Positions 17,067-26,619 of a stretch of 64,000 nucleotides of DNA are shown one piece after another. Each line of letters starts with the position of its first letter. The stretch's first letter is position 1. Source of the stretch: Mycobacterium sp. 1554424.7 (GTDB lineage: Bacteria > Actinomycetota > Actinomycetes > Mycobacteriales > Mycobacteriaceae); the NCBI RefSeq assembly GCF_001665295.1, contig NZ_LZSE01000104.1, positions 1 through 64,000 of the forward strand, in the 5' to 3' direction. Below the pieces are notes generated by a model. It ran no database searches. It was not told where the DNA came from and saw only the letters and a list, made by a program, of their open reading frames with translations. The translations under genes were made by a program, and so were the position numbers.

Positions 17067-18605
17067 ATGACACCGATGCGTTCACGGCACATCGAACAGG
17101 TCGACGTCTTGATCGTCGGAGCCGGGATCTCTGGTATCGGCGCCGCCTATTACCTCAAGCGCGAGGTACCGGCGAAATCGTTCGTCATCCTGGAGGCGCG
17201 GGGATCGACCGGCGGTACGTGGGATCTGTTCCGCTATCCCGGGATCCGTTCAGATTCGGACCTGCAAACATTCGGCTACGAGTTTAAACCGTGGCGCGAC
17301 GAGGACTCAATCGCCAGTGCTGAGAAGGTCCTGGCTTACCTTCGCGAGAGCGCCGCGGAGAACGGCATCGACGAGCACATCCGTGTGAACCATAAGGTGG
17401 TCGGGGCCGCATGGTCGACCGATGAAGCACGATGGCTGGTCGACGTGGATCGCACTGACACCAACGTGCGGGTACAAATCAGCGCTAATTGGATCTTCTG
17501 CGCCGGCGGCTACTACCGCTACGACGAGGGCTACACCCCGCACTTTGAGGGCCGCGACCGTTACAAGGGCCAGATCGTGCATCCGCAGCACTGGCCCGAA
17601 GACCTCGACTACGCCGGCAAGAAGGTCGTAGTGATCGGCAGCGGCGCGACCGCGGTGACACTGGTACCCGCGATGGCCGAAGCCGCTGACCATGTCACGA
17701 TGCTGCAGCGGTCGCCGACCTACATCTTGCCGGTGCCCGCCAAAGACGCGGTCGCCAACGCCCTGCAGAAGGTGCTCGGCGCAGAGCGTGGCTTCGCGGC
17801 CGCGCGCCGCAAGAACATCGCCCAGCAGCAGTTCATCTGGCGGGCCTGCCAGCGTTATCCGCGGGCGGCACGGAAGGTGCTGCGGCACCTGAATGCCAAG
17901 CAGTTGCCCGACGGCTATCCAGTCGACGTCCACTTCAACCCGACCTACAACCCCTGGGATCAGCGGCTGTGCGCCGTGCCCGACGGTGACCTGTTCGCCG
18001 CGATCCGCAACGGGTCGGCCTCGGTGGTCACCGACCGCATCCTCGGTTTCACCGAGACCGGAATCCAATTGGCGTCCGGCCAGCACCTCGAGGCCGACAT
18101 CATCGTCACCGCCACCGGACTGAACCTTCAGCTGTTCGGCGGCATGTCGCTGATCGTCGATGGCGAGTCGGTGAGCCTGCCGCACACGGTGGCTTACAAG
18201 GGCATGATGCTAAGCGGCGTTCCGAACTTCGCGTTCGCAATCGGCTACACGAACTCGTCCTGGACGCTCAAGGTGGGCCTGCTCTGTGAGCATTTCTGCC
18301 GGCTGCTCGAGCACATGGATGCCCAGGGTTACGACGCCTGTCGCGCTGAGGTGAGCGACCCGGACATGCTCACTCGGCCGTTGCTCGATTTCGGCGCCGG
18401 CTACGTCAAGCGTTCCCTTGAACAACTGCCCCGCCAAGGCACCGGCGCGGCGTGGTCGATGTCAAAGGATTATTGGGCCGATGTCCAGCTGCTGCGCAGG
18501 GAATCCGTTATCGACCCACATCTGCGCTTCAGCCGAGTGGCCGACCGGGCGATCGACGCCGGAACGTCGCCGGCGATGACGCGACAGAGCCCCTGCGGAT
18601 CCTAG
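17067..18605 (+). CDS. Flavin-containing Baeyer-Villiger-type monooxygenase (MymA/EthA-like)
   Basis: A 512-residue FAD/NADPH monooxygenase. The ATG at 17067 follows AAGGGAG and is preferred over the longer open frame. The FAD-binding motif GAGISG is at residues 18-23, followed by EARGSTGGTWDLFRYPG. The Baeyer-Villiger fingerprint YKGQIVHPQHWP (166-177) is intact, and a second Rossmann motif VVVIGSGATA (187-196) binds NADPH. The enzyme would insert oxygen into ketones or oxidise soft heteroatoms. M. tuberculosis relatives are MymA (Rv3083, mycolate modification) and EthA (pro-drug activation). A divergent PucR-type gene suggests substrate-induced control. The substrate is not readable. Confidence 0.93.
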   Translation: MTPMRSRHIEQVDVLIVGAGISGIGAAYYLKREVPAKSFVILEARGSTGGTWDLFRYPGIRSDSDLQTFGYEFKPWRDEDSIASAEKVLAYLRESAAENGIDEHIRVNHKVVGAAWSTDEARWLVDVDRTDTNVRVQISANWIFCAGGYYRYDEGYTPHFEGRDRYKGQIVHPQHWPEDLDYAGKKVVVIGSGATAVTLVPAMAEAADHVTMLQRSPTYILPVPAKDAVANALQKVLGAERGFAAARRKNIAQQQFIWRACQRYPRAARKVLRHLNAKQLPDGYPVDVHFNPTYNPWDQRLCAVPDGDLFAAIRNGSASVVTDRILGFTETGIQLASGQHLEADIIVTATGLNLQLFGGMSLIVDGESVSLPHTVAYKGMMLSGVPNFAFAIGYTNSSWTLKVGLLCEHFCRLLEHMDAQGYDACRAEVSDPDMLTRPLLDFGAGYVKRSLEQLPRQGTGAAWSMSKDYWADVQLLRRESVIDPHLRFSRVADRAIDAGTSPAMTRQSPCGS

Positions 18606-18639
18606 GGGATGGCCCTGCTCGATGAACTCTCGGCACAGG

Positions 18640-18843
18640 CTATTTGACGTCCCCCCGGCGAACCTCGACGCGAAACTGCTTTGGGCCCCATTCGGTCAGT
18701 AGGGCGAACTGAACGCCCTTGGGCCTGCCAATCAGCGTCGTCGCGACGATGGTGCCCAACGAGCCCTTCGGAACATGGGGTCTATTCATCCCGTCGATGT
18801 CTCTTTGGGCCGTGACGGTTTGCCCTTTTCGGTACCAGCGCAC
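18640..18843 (-). CDS. Small SH3-barrel-like hypothetical protein
   Basis: The frame is open to 19068, but a GTG at 18843 preceded by GAGGAGGG gives a compact 67-residue protein beginning VRWYRKGQTVTAQRDIDG. The pattern of a short strand, GQTV, then KGSLGTIVATTL and VQFALLTEWG resembles a small SH3/KOW-type beta barrel. No catalytic motif is present. It is convergent with the monooxygenase, 34 bp from its stop. It resembles the small proteins at 30945 and 31212 in size and strand pattern, though this likeness is by eye only. Confidence 0.62.
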   Translation of the reverse strand: MRWYRKGQTVTAQRDIDGMNRPHVPKGSLGTIVATTLIGRPKGVQFALLTEWGPKQFRVEVRRGDVK

Positions 18844-19311
18844 CGCACCCTCCTCGCCTGAACCGCTAGTGTGGGTCACCGGTTGCACCCGCCGGATCCA
18901 TCGATCGGCTGGTTTGGGCGGATGAGATTCCTTAACCCATGCGAGGGGATTGGTTTTGTCGCGGCGCGCGAGTTTGGAGAGCGTTCGCGCTCCGGCACCG
19001 CTCGACCTAGCTTCGTGAGCCGGACGGGAAGCTCCGCCGCGCGCAGGGACCTCGATACCAGGGGGCACGCCGTGTGAGCAACACGTCCGTTTCCCACGAC
19101 ACTTTTATAACCACTTAGATCGGTGCGGCTGCGGCCTGCGTACTCGCGCTTCGGCACCGACGCTGTGCTAGCCGGAAGCCCACCGAGCGCGTTCTGCTCG
19201 CGCCAGCGGCAGTCCGTGTCACAATGCCGCGAGGTAGCAGGCCACAATTCCTTTACGCTCCAACGCGTTTCACACTACCGCCGCATTCACCCGCAGTTGG
19301 TATGCGGTTAG
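18844..19311. other. Gene-free region, 468 bp
   Basis: No credible gene or motif apart from the RBS of the small minus-strand gene at its left edge. Confidence 0.4.
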
Positions 19312-19644
19312 TCAAGTGAAGAGACCGAACGCCACGACGGCGATGAGCGCAACGACCATAATGCCGAGAGCGTGTACCTCTCGTCTGGGAGTGATGTGTT
19401 TTGGCACTGGGCGGCGCCCAAGTGTCTCTCGGCGCTTCACGCCGATCAGATATGTCGTTAGTGCGATCATCGCAGCCAGCGACGCCGGGAAGAATCCGGA
19501 CCATCCTTTGTGGCCATCCAGATGCTTCAGTAACAGCAGTGCACCGTTAGCGAACACCGCAAACGACGTGCGAGTCCAGGAAAGTGCGGTTCGTTCGGCC
19601 TGCAGACCGCTATTCGGGGTGCGCTGCGTTACACGTGCGGTCAA
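19312..19644 (-). CDS. DUF202-family membrane protein (second of pair)
   Basis: A 110-residue DUF202 protein. It has the family opener [20 protein letters not shown] followed by three membrane helices (about residues 27-45, 50-67, 92-109). DUF202 proteins are small inner-membrane proteins of unknown function, often encoded in pairs; M. tuberculosis Rv2272/Rv2273 are such a pair. The start overlaps the stop of the upstream DUF202 gene as ATGA, so the two are co-translated and likely form a hetero-oligomer. Confidence 0.88.
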   Translation of the reverse strand: MTARVTQRTPNSGLQAERTALSWTRTSFAVFANGALLLLKHLDGHKGWSGFFPASLAAMIALTTYLIGVKRRETLGRRPVPKHITPRREVHALGIMVVALIAVVAFGLFT

Positions 19645-20030
19645 CCGTTGACCGCCGCAACGATCGTCAACAGCAGCGTCAACAGGCCAAGCATGGCAAG
19701 TCCCAGTCCCAGATACAGCGGTGCCGGCCCGCGCGGCAACGGCATGCTACGGCGGATGGCGCGATCAACCTGCGCCCAGCGGCGCAGGCCCATGCCGGCG
19801 GTGAGGATTGCCAGCAACGCAAGCAGCGCTGGAAGGACGTGGCGGGCCGCAGCGACTCGCAATTCGGGCATCAGTTGGACCACCGCGACCGCCGCGGCCA
19901 AGAGCCCAAGCGCCGTCCGCTGCCACGCAAGATAGGTCCGCTCATTAGCCAGGGTGAACCTGTAGTCCGGTTCAACGCCTGCGTCGGCGTCGTCTGGCGC
20001 GCTGTGCCGGGTTTGCTCATCGTGTGTCAT
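19641..20030 (-). CDS. DUF202-family membrane protein (first of pair)
   Basis: A 129-residue DUF202 protein starting at the ATG at 20030, preceded by GGAAGAA; the frame extends further upstream but without an RBS. After an acidic N-terminus ([13 protein letters not shown]) comes the family signature [20 protein letters not shown], then three membrane helices with an Arg-rich loop. It overlaps the second DUF202 gene by four bases. The pair stands alone, with 1.3 kb of nearly empty sequence upstream. Confidence 0.88.
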   Translation of the reverse strand: MTHDEQTRHSAPDDADAGVEPDYRFTLANERTYLAWQRTALGLLAAAVAVVQLMPELRVAAARHVLPALLALLAILTAGMGLRRWAQVDRAIRRSMPLPRGPAPLYLGLGLAMLGLLTLLLTIVAAVNG

Positions 20031-20308
20031 TGGATTTCTTCCGCTGCTGTTGCCTATCACTCCCCAGCGGAGCCCGCCTGGTCCGCTGCGGTAATCTTGT
20101 TGCGCCTCAGCATCTTTAATGGCACCTACCTCCTGACATGTTCTGGCCGCCAGCACCGCCGACGACACCCGCATCGGCGCCTCGTGACGGTGAATCGCCA
20201 GGCACCAACTGGCGGGCCTTAGCAGTGCAAAAGTCCTACGCTCAGGTGAATGGGCTGTCGTCAAGGTCGGCCGGCACTCGTTCGTCCAAGCGGGGGAAAC
20301 ACGACGAA

Positions 20309-20677
20309 TTAGTGGGGGAATCTAGCGCTGCCGGTGGGGGCGTTGTGAGTGCCCCTGGGCCGGCCGATCGGGAAATACGGTCCCGCCACGCGTGGGTGGG
20401 CCGGATAGTTCGTCTCGCTCGCCGGATACGCCAACCGAGCATTGCTTAGGCCACGCACGTCGCCGCGCGTCCAGCCATCAGTCCGCCCATGCGCATTGCC
20501 TAGAGGCTCAACACGACGGGGGCGCGGTCTCTCGGCCTCTGACGGATGTGCACGACGCTCTGGCTCGCGTGGCTCGATTACTTGCGTTTCATTACGCTGG
20601 CGCGTCCACCATGCCCGCAAGGCTTGCGCATCGATCGGCGTAGTGGGGTCGTCAAAGGGCGATGGTGCGGTGTACAT
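20309..20677 (-). CDS. Possible hypothetical protein
   Basis: An open frame of 122 codons with plausible third-position GC at its start ([20 protein letters not shown], then [10 protein letters not shown]) and a charged Arg/Glu/Pro-rich middle. No family is recognised and no clear RBS was seen. It could be a remnant of a larger gene. Confidence 0.3.
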   Translation of the reverse strand: MYTAPSPFDDPTTPIDAQALRAWWTRQRNETQVIEPREPERRAHPSEAERPRPRRVEPLGNAHGRTDGWTRGDVRGLSNARLAYPASETNYPAHPRVAGPYFPIGRPRGTHNAPTGSARFPH

Positions 20678-20866
20678 GGTGCCTTCGTTCGGTGCATATA
20701 GTAGACGGACACGTTCGCTATTGCTGTGAGCATATTGTGCTTAGCCAGGGAAAGCTGGTGTCCATTCCTGCACGCGCATCTGCGGGCGCAGTCCCAAAAG
20801 CACATTCCTCATGACACCGACGAACCCTGACCGCTGCAAGCGTGGCTTCCCACCTCGTTGCACGGT

Positions 20867-20884
20867 AACCACCAATTGGTGGTT
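20867..20884. promoter_or_regulatory. 18-bp perfect palindrome
   Basis: AACCACCAATTGGTGGTT is self-complementary with no spacer. The half-site CCACCAATTG occurs again about 24 bases on (near 20904). It is AT-rich at the centre, like an operator, but no intact gene lies close by. Confidence 0.4.
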
Positions 20885-21343
20885 TTGCGTGGGGACTGCT
20901 GATCCACCAATTGCCTTCCTGCCCCAGGGGTTGTCCGGGCAGGGATACATGGGCGATCACCCGGACGGGCATTGCCCATAGGGTATGAGTAGTTGCTGCA
21001 CTGGATCGTCCCGGCAGATCCGGAGATTGAGTACTCGGACTGTCCGACCACTAGCGACGTGGCCGCATTGGAACGCCGTGGCCTCGCACCGTCCGCGTTC
21101 GTGCCTTCCGCGTCTATCTCTCTGAGTATCAACCGTTTTCGTGCCGCACTTGCCTTTACTGTCGCTGACCAGGCGTGTGAACTCCTGACCGGACCCTCGT
21201 GGATTAGTCCATGGGCCCGGCCACAGTCGGTAATGGCCCAGATAGGCGCGGAAGCCGCAGCAGTCAGAGATATGGAGGGGTGATTTACCGAGATTCATCT
21301 CGGCGCGGCTGGCGCTGGCTACGGCGCACAAACGCCGCAGTGT

Positions 21344-21778
21344 TCAGCCGCGGCGTTCGGCGGCACTGATGCCGCCGTTGAGGAGCTCGCCGATAATCTT
21401 CTTGAACACGGGTAGCATCAGCCGGTCAACACCCGGGATCTTCAGCGTCGACTGTAGATGCCAGCTGACCTCGGTCCTTGCGCCTGCGTCGCGCAGCTTG
21501 ATCCTGCCGATGTGATCGCGCGTCGGTGCGCCCGAGAGCATCTTGTACGCATAGCCGTTGGGTCGCTCGTACTCGATGATCTCCTCGACGAATGGGGGAC
21601 CGATCACCATCAGACGCCTGATCGCGCCGACCCCGTTTGGGGCGGGGCTTCCCTCCCGATCCAGCGTGCTCCGTCGGCACGCCCATACATACTCTGCGAT
21701 CGCGCGATGGTCGGTCATGGTGTCGAAAACGGTCTCGATCGACGCCGTCGAGGTTCTCATCAGGATGAACTCGATCAT
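21344..21778 (-). CDS. SRPBCC-family (polyketide cyclase/lipid transport fold) protein
   Basis: A 144-residue protein beginning MIEFILMRTSTASIETVFDT, with a GGAG 8 bases upstream; the open frame extends to 21868 but lacks an RBS. The features fit the SRPBCC (START/Bet v1) fold: an opening strand, a VFD..TD..AIAEYVWACR helix, PFVEEIIEYERPNGYAYKML, a TEVSWHLQSTLKIPG strand, and a long C-terminal helix. Members bind hydrophobic ligands in a deep pocket. No catalytic residues can be assigned. There is no operon partner. Confidence 0.78.
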   Translation of the reverse strand: MIEFILMRTSTASIETVFDTMTDHRAIAEYVWACRRSTLDREGSPAPNGVGAIRRLMVIGPPFVEEIIEYERPNGYAYKMLSGAPTRDHIGRIKLRDAGARTEVSWHLQSTLKIPGVDRLMLPVFKKIIGELLNGGISAAERRG

Positions 21779-22590
21779 CGGGACTCCGCACGCTCGATAT
21801 GCGCTGCCGGGATCCAGTTGTCCGCTGTCATGATCCGTCCTCTCGTGCTGCAGAGAAACATAGTCCAACGGCCTCCAGGCTCATCGAGGCCGCACAAGCC
21901 CGCTGACCTAAAGTTGACCCCTGACACGGCGCCTGGGTGCGCGCTGAACCTGCGCACCCTGTTGATGTCTGTTCAGGCTAGCAGCGCTGCGAGTGGGGTC
22001 CGTGCACGAATATTCCCGGTAACCAACGGCTTTGACCGCCGGTCGTCGGCGACCACTCACAACAAGCACGCGACGGCGATGCAGGCTGCCGTGGCTTGAA
22101 CCGCCCACCGTGGCACCTCGGCACATCCGCCAGCTGTGGGTATCGAGCGAGGCCCCGACCGCACCCCAACCAACGCCGGCGGTAAACGCATGCCGACTTC
22201 GTATTGGGCGCTCACCCCCGATTGGGGGAGACAACTTCATCCTCGCAATAGACCGAAAGGCCCAACCCGCGCGTCGATGGCGGCTGGCACACTGATCACA
22301 CGGCCTTGAGCACCGGTCAGGACGCGGACACCCGCCAGCCAAGCCGCATCGATATCAGCATCGCCGCACACCGGGCTGTGGCGTGGCTAGGGGTGGCCAG
22401 TGGCCGCCCGCACACGCTCGACCAAGGGACACCAATGCACACCACGCCAATGCTGCTTACTCCTCCGCGTTCCGCTTCATGCACAAACGTGGACCCGGAC
22501 GACGCCGCGAGGATTCATGCTGGCGTGCTGCCGAAGCAATTGCTCTCGCGGGTGCTGAGCCCTCCGGCGGCGCGCTTCCCGGGGCGCGGC
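21779..22590. other. Gene-poor region, about 800 bp
   Basis: The frame of the epimerase is open from 22306, but the part before 22591 looks non-coding. No other gene could be supported. Confidence 0.4.
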
Positions 22591-23733
22591 ATGCGTGCGC
22601 TCGTCACTGGCAGTTCGGGCCACCTCGGCGAGGCGATGATGCGCACGCTACGGGCGGGTGGCGCTGACGTCGTCGGCCTCGACAGCCGACCGTCGCCGTG
22701 GACGGACGTCGTCGGTTCCGTGACTGATCGGGACTTGATCCGCGAGGTTATGGCCGGCACCGAGGTGGTGTTCCACATGGCCGCCCTGCATAAGCCACAA
22801 CTGGCCTTCATGCCGGGCACGGCATTCGTGGACACCAACATCGTCGGCACGCACATCGTTCTGGAAGCTGCGGCCGCTGCAGGCGTGGGTGCCTTCGTGA
22901 TGACCTCCTCGACAACGGTTTTCGGAGACTCATTGATCCCGCCGGCAGGTCAGCCCGCGACGTGGATCGACGAGTCCATCGTGTCTGTGCCGAAGAACAT
23001 GTACGGCGTCACCAAAGCCAGCGCCGAGGACCTCTGCCAACTGGCGCACCGCAACGACGGCCTGGCCTGCATTGTGCTACGGACGGCACGCTTCTTCGCC
23101 GAGTTCGACGACATGCCACAGCATCACGATGGTCGCAGCGACGACAACATCAAGGCCAACGAATACGCATATCGCCGGGTCGCGATCGAGGACGCCGTGG
23201 ACGCACACCTGCGGGCTGCGGAGCAGGCGCCGCGCCTTGGGTTCGGGCGCTACGTGGTATCGGCCACCACACCTTTCCAACCAGAGGACATGGCGGAGTT
23301 GCGGACTGACGCTACAGCGGTATTCGCCCGCCGCGCGCCGTTGGCTGCGGCCGTGTGGAAGGAGCAGGGGTGGCGATTTCCGGATGTCCTGGACCGCGTG
23401 TACGTCAACACCCGGGCTCGGCACGACCTGGGATGGCGTCCGCGGTTCGATCTGAACACGATCGCCGCCAGAGTGGCGAACGGAAGGCCGGTCCGCACGC
23501 CGCTTTCCCAAGTCGTGGGCGCCAAAGAGTACCCCGGCAGCATGTACCACCTGGGCGTGTTTCAACCAGCGGACAACGGCGCCAGGGCAGTTACGCGGGT
23601 TCGATTCCCGTCATCGGCGCCACGCCTGTCTGCAGGAACGTTGCCGAGCGAACGTTCGGCTCTGGCCCATGTTTCACCTTCACTTCACTTCGACCGCGTC
23701 CTCGTGGCTCAACCTCGTCGAACGCTGGTTTAG
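22591..23733 (+). CDS. NAD-dependent epimerase/dehydratase with altered C-terminus
   Basis: An extended short-chain dehydrogenase. The N-terminal Rossmann motif VTGSSGHLG binds NAD(P); VFHMAALHKP, MTSSTTVFG and the catalytic YGVTKASAE (YxxxK) follow, then a substrate region ending in RARHDLGWRPRFDLNTIAAR. The open frame reaches back to 22306, but homologues start at MRALVTGSS, hence 22591. The family normally ends near PLSQVVGAKEYPG; here the frame runs about 50 further codons through a tRNA 3'-end-like sequence and into a transposase remnant. The natural stop has therefore probably been lost at a recombination junction. The main domain is complete, so activity may be kept. Substrate is unknown (nucleotide sugar or sterol-like). 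Confidence 0.82.
   Translation: MRALVTGSSGHLGEAMMRTLRAGGADVVGLDSRPSPWTDVVGSVTDRDLIREVMAGTEVVFHMAALHKPQLAFMPGTAFVDTNIVGTHIVLEAAAAAGVGAFVMTSSTTVFGDSLIPPAGQPATWIDESIVSVPKNMYGVTKASAEDLCQLAHRNDGLACIVLRTARFFAEFDDMPQHHDGRSDDNIKANEYAYRRVAIEDAVDAHLRAAEQAPRLGFGRYVVSATTPFQPEDMAELRTDATAVFARRAPLAAAVWKEQGWRFPDVLDRVYVNTRARHDLGWRPRFDLNTIAARVANGRPVRTPLSQVVGAKEYPGSMYHLGVFQPADNGARAVTRVRFPSSAPRLSAGTLPSERSALAHVSPSLHFDRVLVAQPRRTLV
23595..23622 (+). other. tRNA 3'-end-like fragment (possible attachment core)
   Basis: The bases form a T-arm (GCGGG, loop TTCGATT, CCCGT), then seven acceptor-strand bases, a discriminator and an encoded CCA. No matching 5' half exists upstream, so this is not a complete tRNA. Such 3' fragments are typical remnants of integration into tRNA genes. 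A transposase remnant starts 47 bases downstream. Confidence 0.5.
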
Positions 23734-23895
23734 GGAACTGACCGGCAAAGCGTTGCGGCGCGGAGTCTCGCTCCGTGCTCGACCTCGTCCCTTCGATCCG
23801 GGATTCCATCAACGCCCACAAAGGCGACCCCAAATGCGCGTGGACAGCAACCGCGGAGTCCATCCTCGGCCACCGAAACCGACGCAATGCTGGCG
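23669..23895 (+). pseudogene. IS630-family transposase C-terminal remnant
   Basis: The frame reads FHLHFTSTASSWLNLVERWF then RELTGKALRRGV, which is the end of the DDE domain of IS630-type transposases (HFTPTSASWLNLVERWFREL... as remembered). After about codon 35 the match continues in another frame as VLDLVPSIRDSINAHKGDPK and CAWTATAESIL. Both the N-terminal two thirds and the terminal repeat are missing and there is a frameshift, so it is inactive debris. It separates the disrupted epimerase tail from the sulfatase. Confidence 0.75.
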
Positions 23896-23920
23896 ACATG
23901 CAAATCGATTGGAGAGGCTC

Positions 23921-25756
23921 ATGTCTAATCGCCCCGACATCATCGTCTTGATGACCGACGAAGAGCGTGCCGTGCCTCCGTACGAAGCTCCCGAAGTGGT
24001 CGCGTGGCGGGATCGAACGCTGCTCGGCCGAAAGTGGTTCGATGAGCACGGCGTTATTTTTCAGCGGCACTATACCGGCTCGCTCGCTTGCGTGCCCAGT
24101 CGTCCAACGATTTTCACTGGGCACTACCCCGACGTCCACGGCGTCACCCAGACCGACGGGATCGGCAAAACCTTCGACGATTCCCGCATGCGCTGGCTGC
24201 GCCAGGGCGAGGTTCCAACGCTCGGAAACTGGTTTCGTGCCGCCGGGTATGACACGCACTACGACGGCAAATGGCATATCTCGCACGCTGATTTGACCGA
24301 CCCGGCAACTGGGCACCCGTTGGCGACCAACGACGGCGCTGGCGTTGTCAACCCGGCGGCGGTGAAGCGGTACCTCGAAACCAATCCACTGGAACCGTTT
24401 GGCTTTTCCGGATGGGTAGGTCCAGAGCCTCATGGGGCGCAGCTAGCCAACGCCGGCATTCGCCGTGACCCGTTGATCGCCGACCGCGTCGTCGCCTGGC
24501 TGACAGAGCGTTACGCCCGCCGCCGCGCCGGCGAGCCCGCCGCGTTGCGCCCGTTTCTTCTCGTCGTAAGCTTTGTCAACCCCCACGACATCGTGCTGTT
24601 CCCGGCGTGGGTGCACTGCAGTCCGGTGAGGCCGTCGCGGCTGGATCCGCCGCCGGTGCCCCCGGCGCCGACCGCGAAGGAGGACTTGCGCACAAAGCCG
24701 GCCGCGCAGCTCGCCTTTCGGCAGGCGTACCTCTCAGGTTACGGTCCGTCGGCGGTGATCGACTGGATCTACGACCGCAACGCCCAGCGCTACCGTGACC
24801 TCTACTACCGGCTGCACGCCGAGGTCGACGGACCGATCGACCGTGTTCGCCGCGCCGTCACAGACAATGGTTCCGACAACGCGGTGCTGGTGCGGACGGC
24901 CGATCATGGCGACCTTCTTGGCGCCCATGGTGGGTTGCACCAGAAATGGTTCAATCTTTACGACGAGGCAACCCGTGTGCCGTTTGTGATCGCGCGCATC
25001 GGCGAACGGGCGACTCAACCGCGGGTGGTTTCGGCGCCGACATCACATATCGACCTTGTCCCGACGCTGCTCGGCGCCGCCGGTGTTGAAGTCGCATCCG
25101 TGGCCGCCACGCTGGCCGAGTCATTTTCCGAAGTGCACGACCTACCCGGCCGCAATCTCATGCCGGTCGTCGACGGGGCGCCGGCTGACGCGAACCGACC
25201 CGTCTACCTAATGACACGTGACAACATGCTCGAAGGCGACAGCGGTGCCTCAGGTCTGGCCCGCCGTGTGAAGTGGACGGCGAATCCACCAGCACCGCTG
25301 CGTATCTCGGTGCCTGCGCACGTCGGATCGAACTTCGAAGGCCTGGTTGCACGCGTTGAGGATGTGACAGCCATGGGGGGTGCCGGCCACCTGTGGAAGT
25401 TGGTCCGCACGTTCGATGACCCGGCGACGTGGACAGAACCGGGAGTTCGCCATCTCGCCGCGAATGGCCTTGGCGGGGAGGCCTATCGGACGAGCCCGAT
25501 TGACGACCAATGGGAGCTCTACGACTTGGTGGCCGATCCGATCGAATCCGACAATCGGTGGACCGATGCCAGCCTGCACGATCTGCGGGAGTACCTGAAG
25601 TCGCAGCTGAAACAAGTGCGAGCCACGGCCGTCCCGGAACGAAACCAGCCATGGCCCTACGCGCGTCGCCAACCACTGAGCGCGACGCCATTGGCGCCGG
25701 CGCAAATAATCCGCCTGGCCCTTAGGTGGGTTGGAATCCTGTCGCCGAAGCACTGA
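23921..25756 (+). CDS. Type I arylsulfatase-family hydrolase
   Basis: A 611-residue sulfatase. The ATG at 23921 follows GGAGAGG; the longer open frame runs back into the transposase remnant and is rejected. The signature SLACVPSRPTIFTGHYPD contains the CxPSR motif whose Cys57 would be converted to formylglycine. A metal-site Asp lies in IIVLMTDEER, and TADHGDLLGAHGG supplies further metal ligands. A long C-terminal subdomain follows. It hydrolyses sulfate esters; the substrate is not known. It depends on a formylglycine-generating enzyme, of which only a decayed copy is present in this window (34.3-34.8 kb). Confidence 0.9.
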   Translation: MSNRPDIIVLMTDEERAVPPYEAPEVVAWRDRTLLGRKWFDEHGVIFQRHYTGSLACVPSRPTIFTGHYPDVHGVTQTDGIGKTFDDSRMRWLRQGEVPTLGNWFRAAGYDTHYDGKWHISHADLTDPATGHPLATNDGAGVVNPAAVKRYLETNPLEPFGFSGWVGPEPHGAQLANAGIRRDPLIADRVVAWLTERYARRRAGEPAALRPFLLVVSFVNPHDIVLFPAWVHCSPVRPSRLDPPPVPPAPTAKEDLRTKPAAQLAFRQAYLSGYGPSAVIDWIYDRNAQRYRDLYYRLHAEVDGPIDRVRRAVTDNGSDNAVLVRTADHGDLLGAHGGLHQKWFNLYDEATRVPFVIARIGERATQPRVVSAPTSHIDLVPTLLGAAGVEVASVAATLAESFSEVHDLPGRNLMPVVDGAPADANRPVYLMTRDNMLEGDSGASGLARRVKWTANPPAPLRISVPAHVGSNFEGLVARVEDVTAMGGAGHLWKLVRTFDDPATWTEPGVRHLAANGLGGEAYRTSPIDDQWELYDLVADPIESDNRWTDASLHDLREYLKSQLKQVRATAVPERNQPWPYARRQPLSATPLAPAQIIRLALRWVGILSPKH

Positions 25757-26103
25757 CCGTAGAACGACGAGCCAGGCGATGTGCTGACCATCCGGCCATC
25801 GAGTTCCCGGCGCCGGAGAGCCCGCATCCGACAGGACCCTCATTCGGGGGATGCGCAATTCATCCTCTGCATCAACCAGTTGCCCGAAGACACCGCCGAT
25901 CTGTCGCGAAATACTCACTGGCAGTGACTGTTAGAAAGCAACTCCGACACTATTTACGGCTGAATCAGCGTTAGTGCCGACACCATGTTCGCTTGCCTTG
26001 GGGAGATTCAATTCACAGTGGTCGTGACGCACCGTGGGATGAGCACAACCATCCGAGCTCTTCGTGACGGCGACATCGACGAAGGATTGAGGGCGGTACT
26101 GCA
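25757..26103. other. Intergenic, 347 bp
   Basis: No gene seen. The cupin gene starts at its right edge. Confidence 0.4.
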
Positions 26104-26619
26104 GTGAGTGAGCTACCCGATTGGGCTTGGCCGCTTGGCCTGATTCCCCACCCCGAGGGGGGTTGGTTTCGCGAAACATGGCGTAGCGACATCACGATCT
26201 CCCAGGCGGCGCTGCCGCCTGGCTATTCCGGCGTCCGCAGTGCGGGAACTGCGACCTTATTCATGCTGCTGCCCGGTCAGCAATCGGCTTGGCACACAGT
26301 GCGCAGCCCCGAGCTATGGTTCTACCATCGCGGCAGCCCGATGCTATTGGAGATTGGGCGGGAACAGTCGGAAGCCGTAACACATGTCGTTGGCCCTGAC
26401 GTTTCAGCCTTCGAACAGCCGCAGCTCCGAGTGCCGCCGGGCTACTGGCAGCGAGCCCGTCCCCGCGATGACGAGCCTAGTCTGGTTAGCTGTGTCGTGG
26501 TGCCAGGCTTCGACTTCGACGACTTCGCAATGGCTACGCCAACAACGCCGGCTTCCGCGGTCAGGCCGGCGCGTGTGCCCCGAAATCGCCGTGCGATTGG
26601 AATAAAGGGCCGGAAATAG
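26104..26619 (+). CDS. Cupin_5 (DUF985) family protein
   Basis: A 171-residue protein with a GTG start. The DUF985/cupin_5 hallmarks are clear: LIPHPEGGWFRETWRSDI at the N-terminus, TATLFMLLPGQQSAWHTV, and SPELWFYHRGSPMLLEIG, then VPPGYWQRARP. These build a double-stranded beta-helix. The histidine and glutamate positions of the family (WHTVRSPELW.YH) are retained, so a metal or small-ligand site is plausible. Function in bacteria is not established. The last 30 residues are Arg/Pro-rich and beyond the family core. Confidence 0.88.
   Translation: MSELPDWAWPLGLIPHPEGGWFRETWRSDITISQAALPPGYSGVRSAGTATLFMLLPGQQSAWHTVRSPELWFYHRGSPMLLEIGREQSEAVTHVVGPDVSAFEQPQLRVPPGYWQRARPRDDEPSLVSCVVVPGFDFDDFAMATPTTPASAVRPARVPRNRRAIGIKGRK

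Larger units (their letters stand above)
20031..21343. other. Nearly empty 1.3-kb region
   Basis: One weak candidate gene (20309-20677) and one palindrome (20867-20884) are listed separately. Otherwise no frame has family features. Confidence 0.45.

Noticed and set aside
23595-23622. Possible tRNA gene
   Set aside because: Only a T-arm, acceptor strand and CCA are present; no D-arm, anticodon arm or matching 5' acceptor upstream.
23591-24433. 280-codon minus-strand frame
   Set aside because: Antisense to the sulfatase start and transposase remnant, with no family motif.
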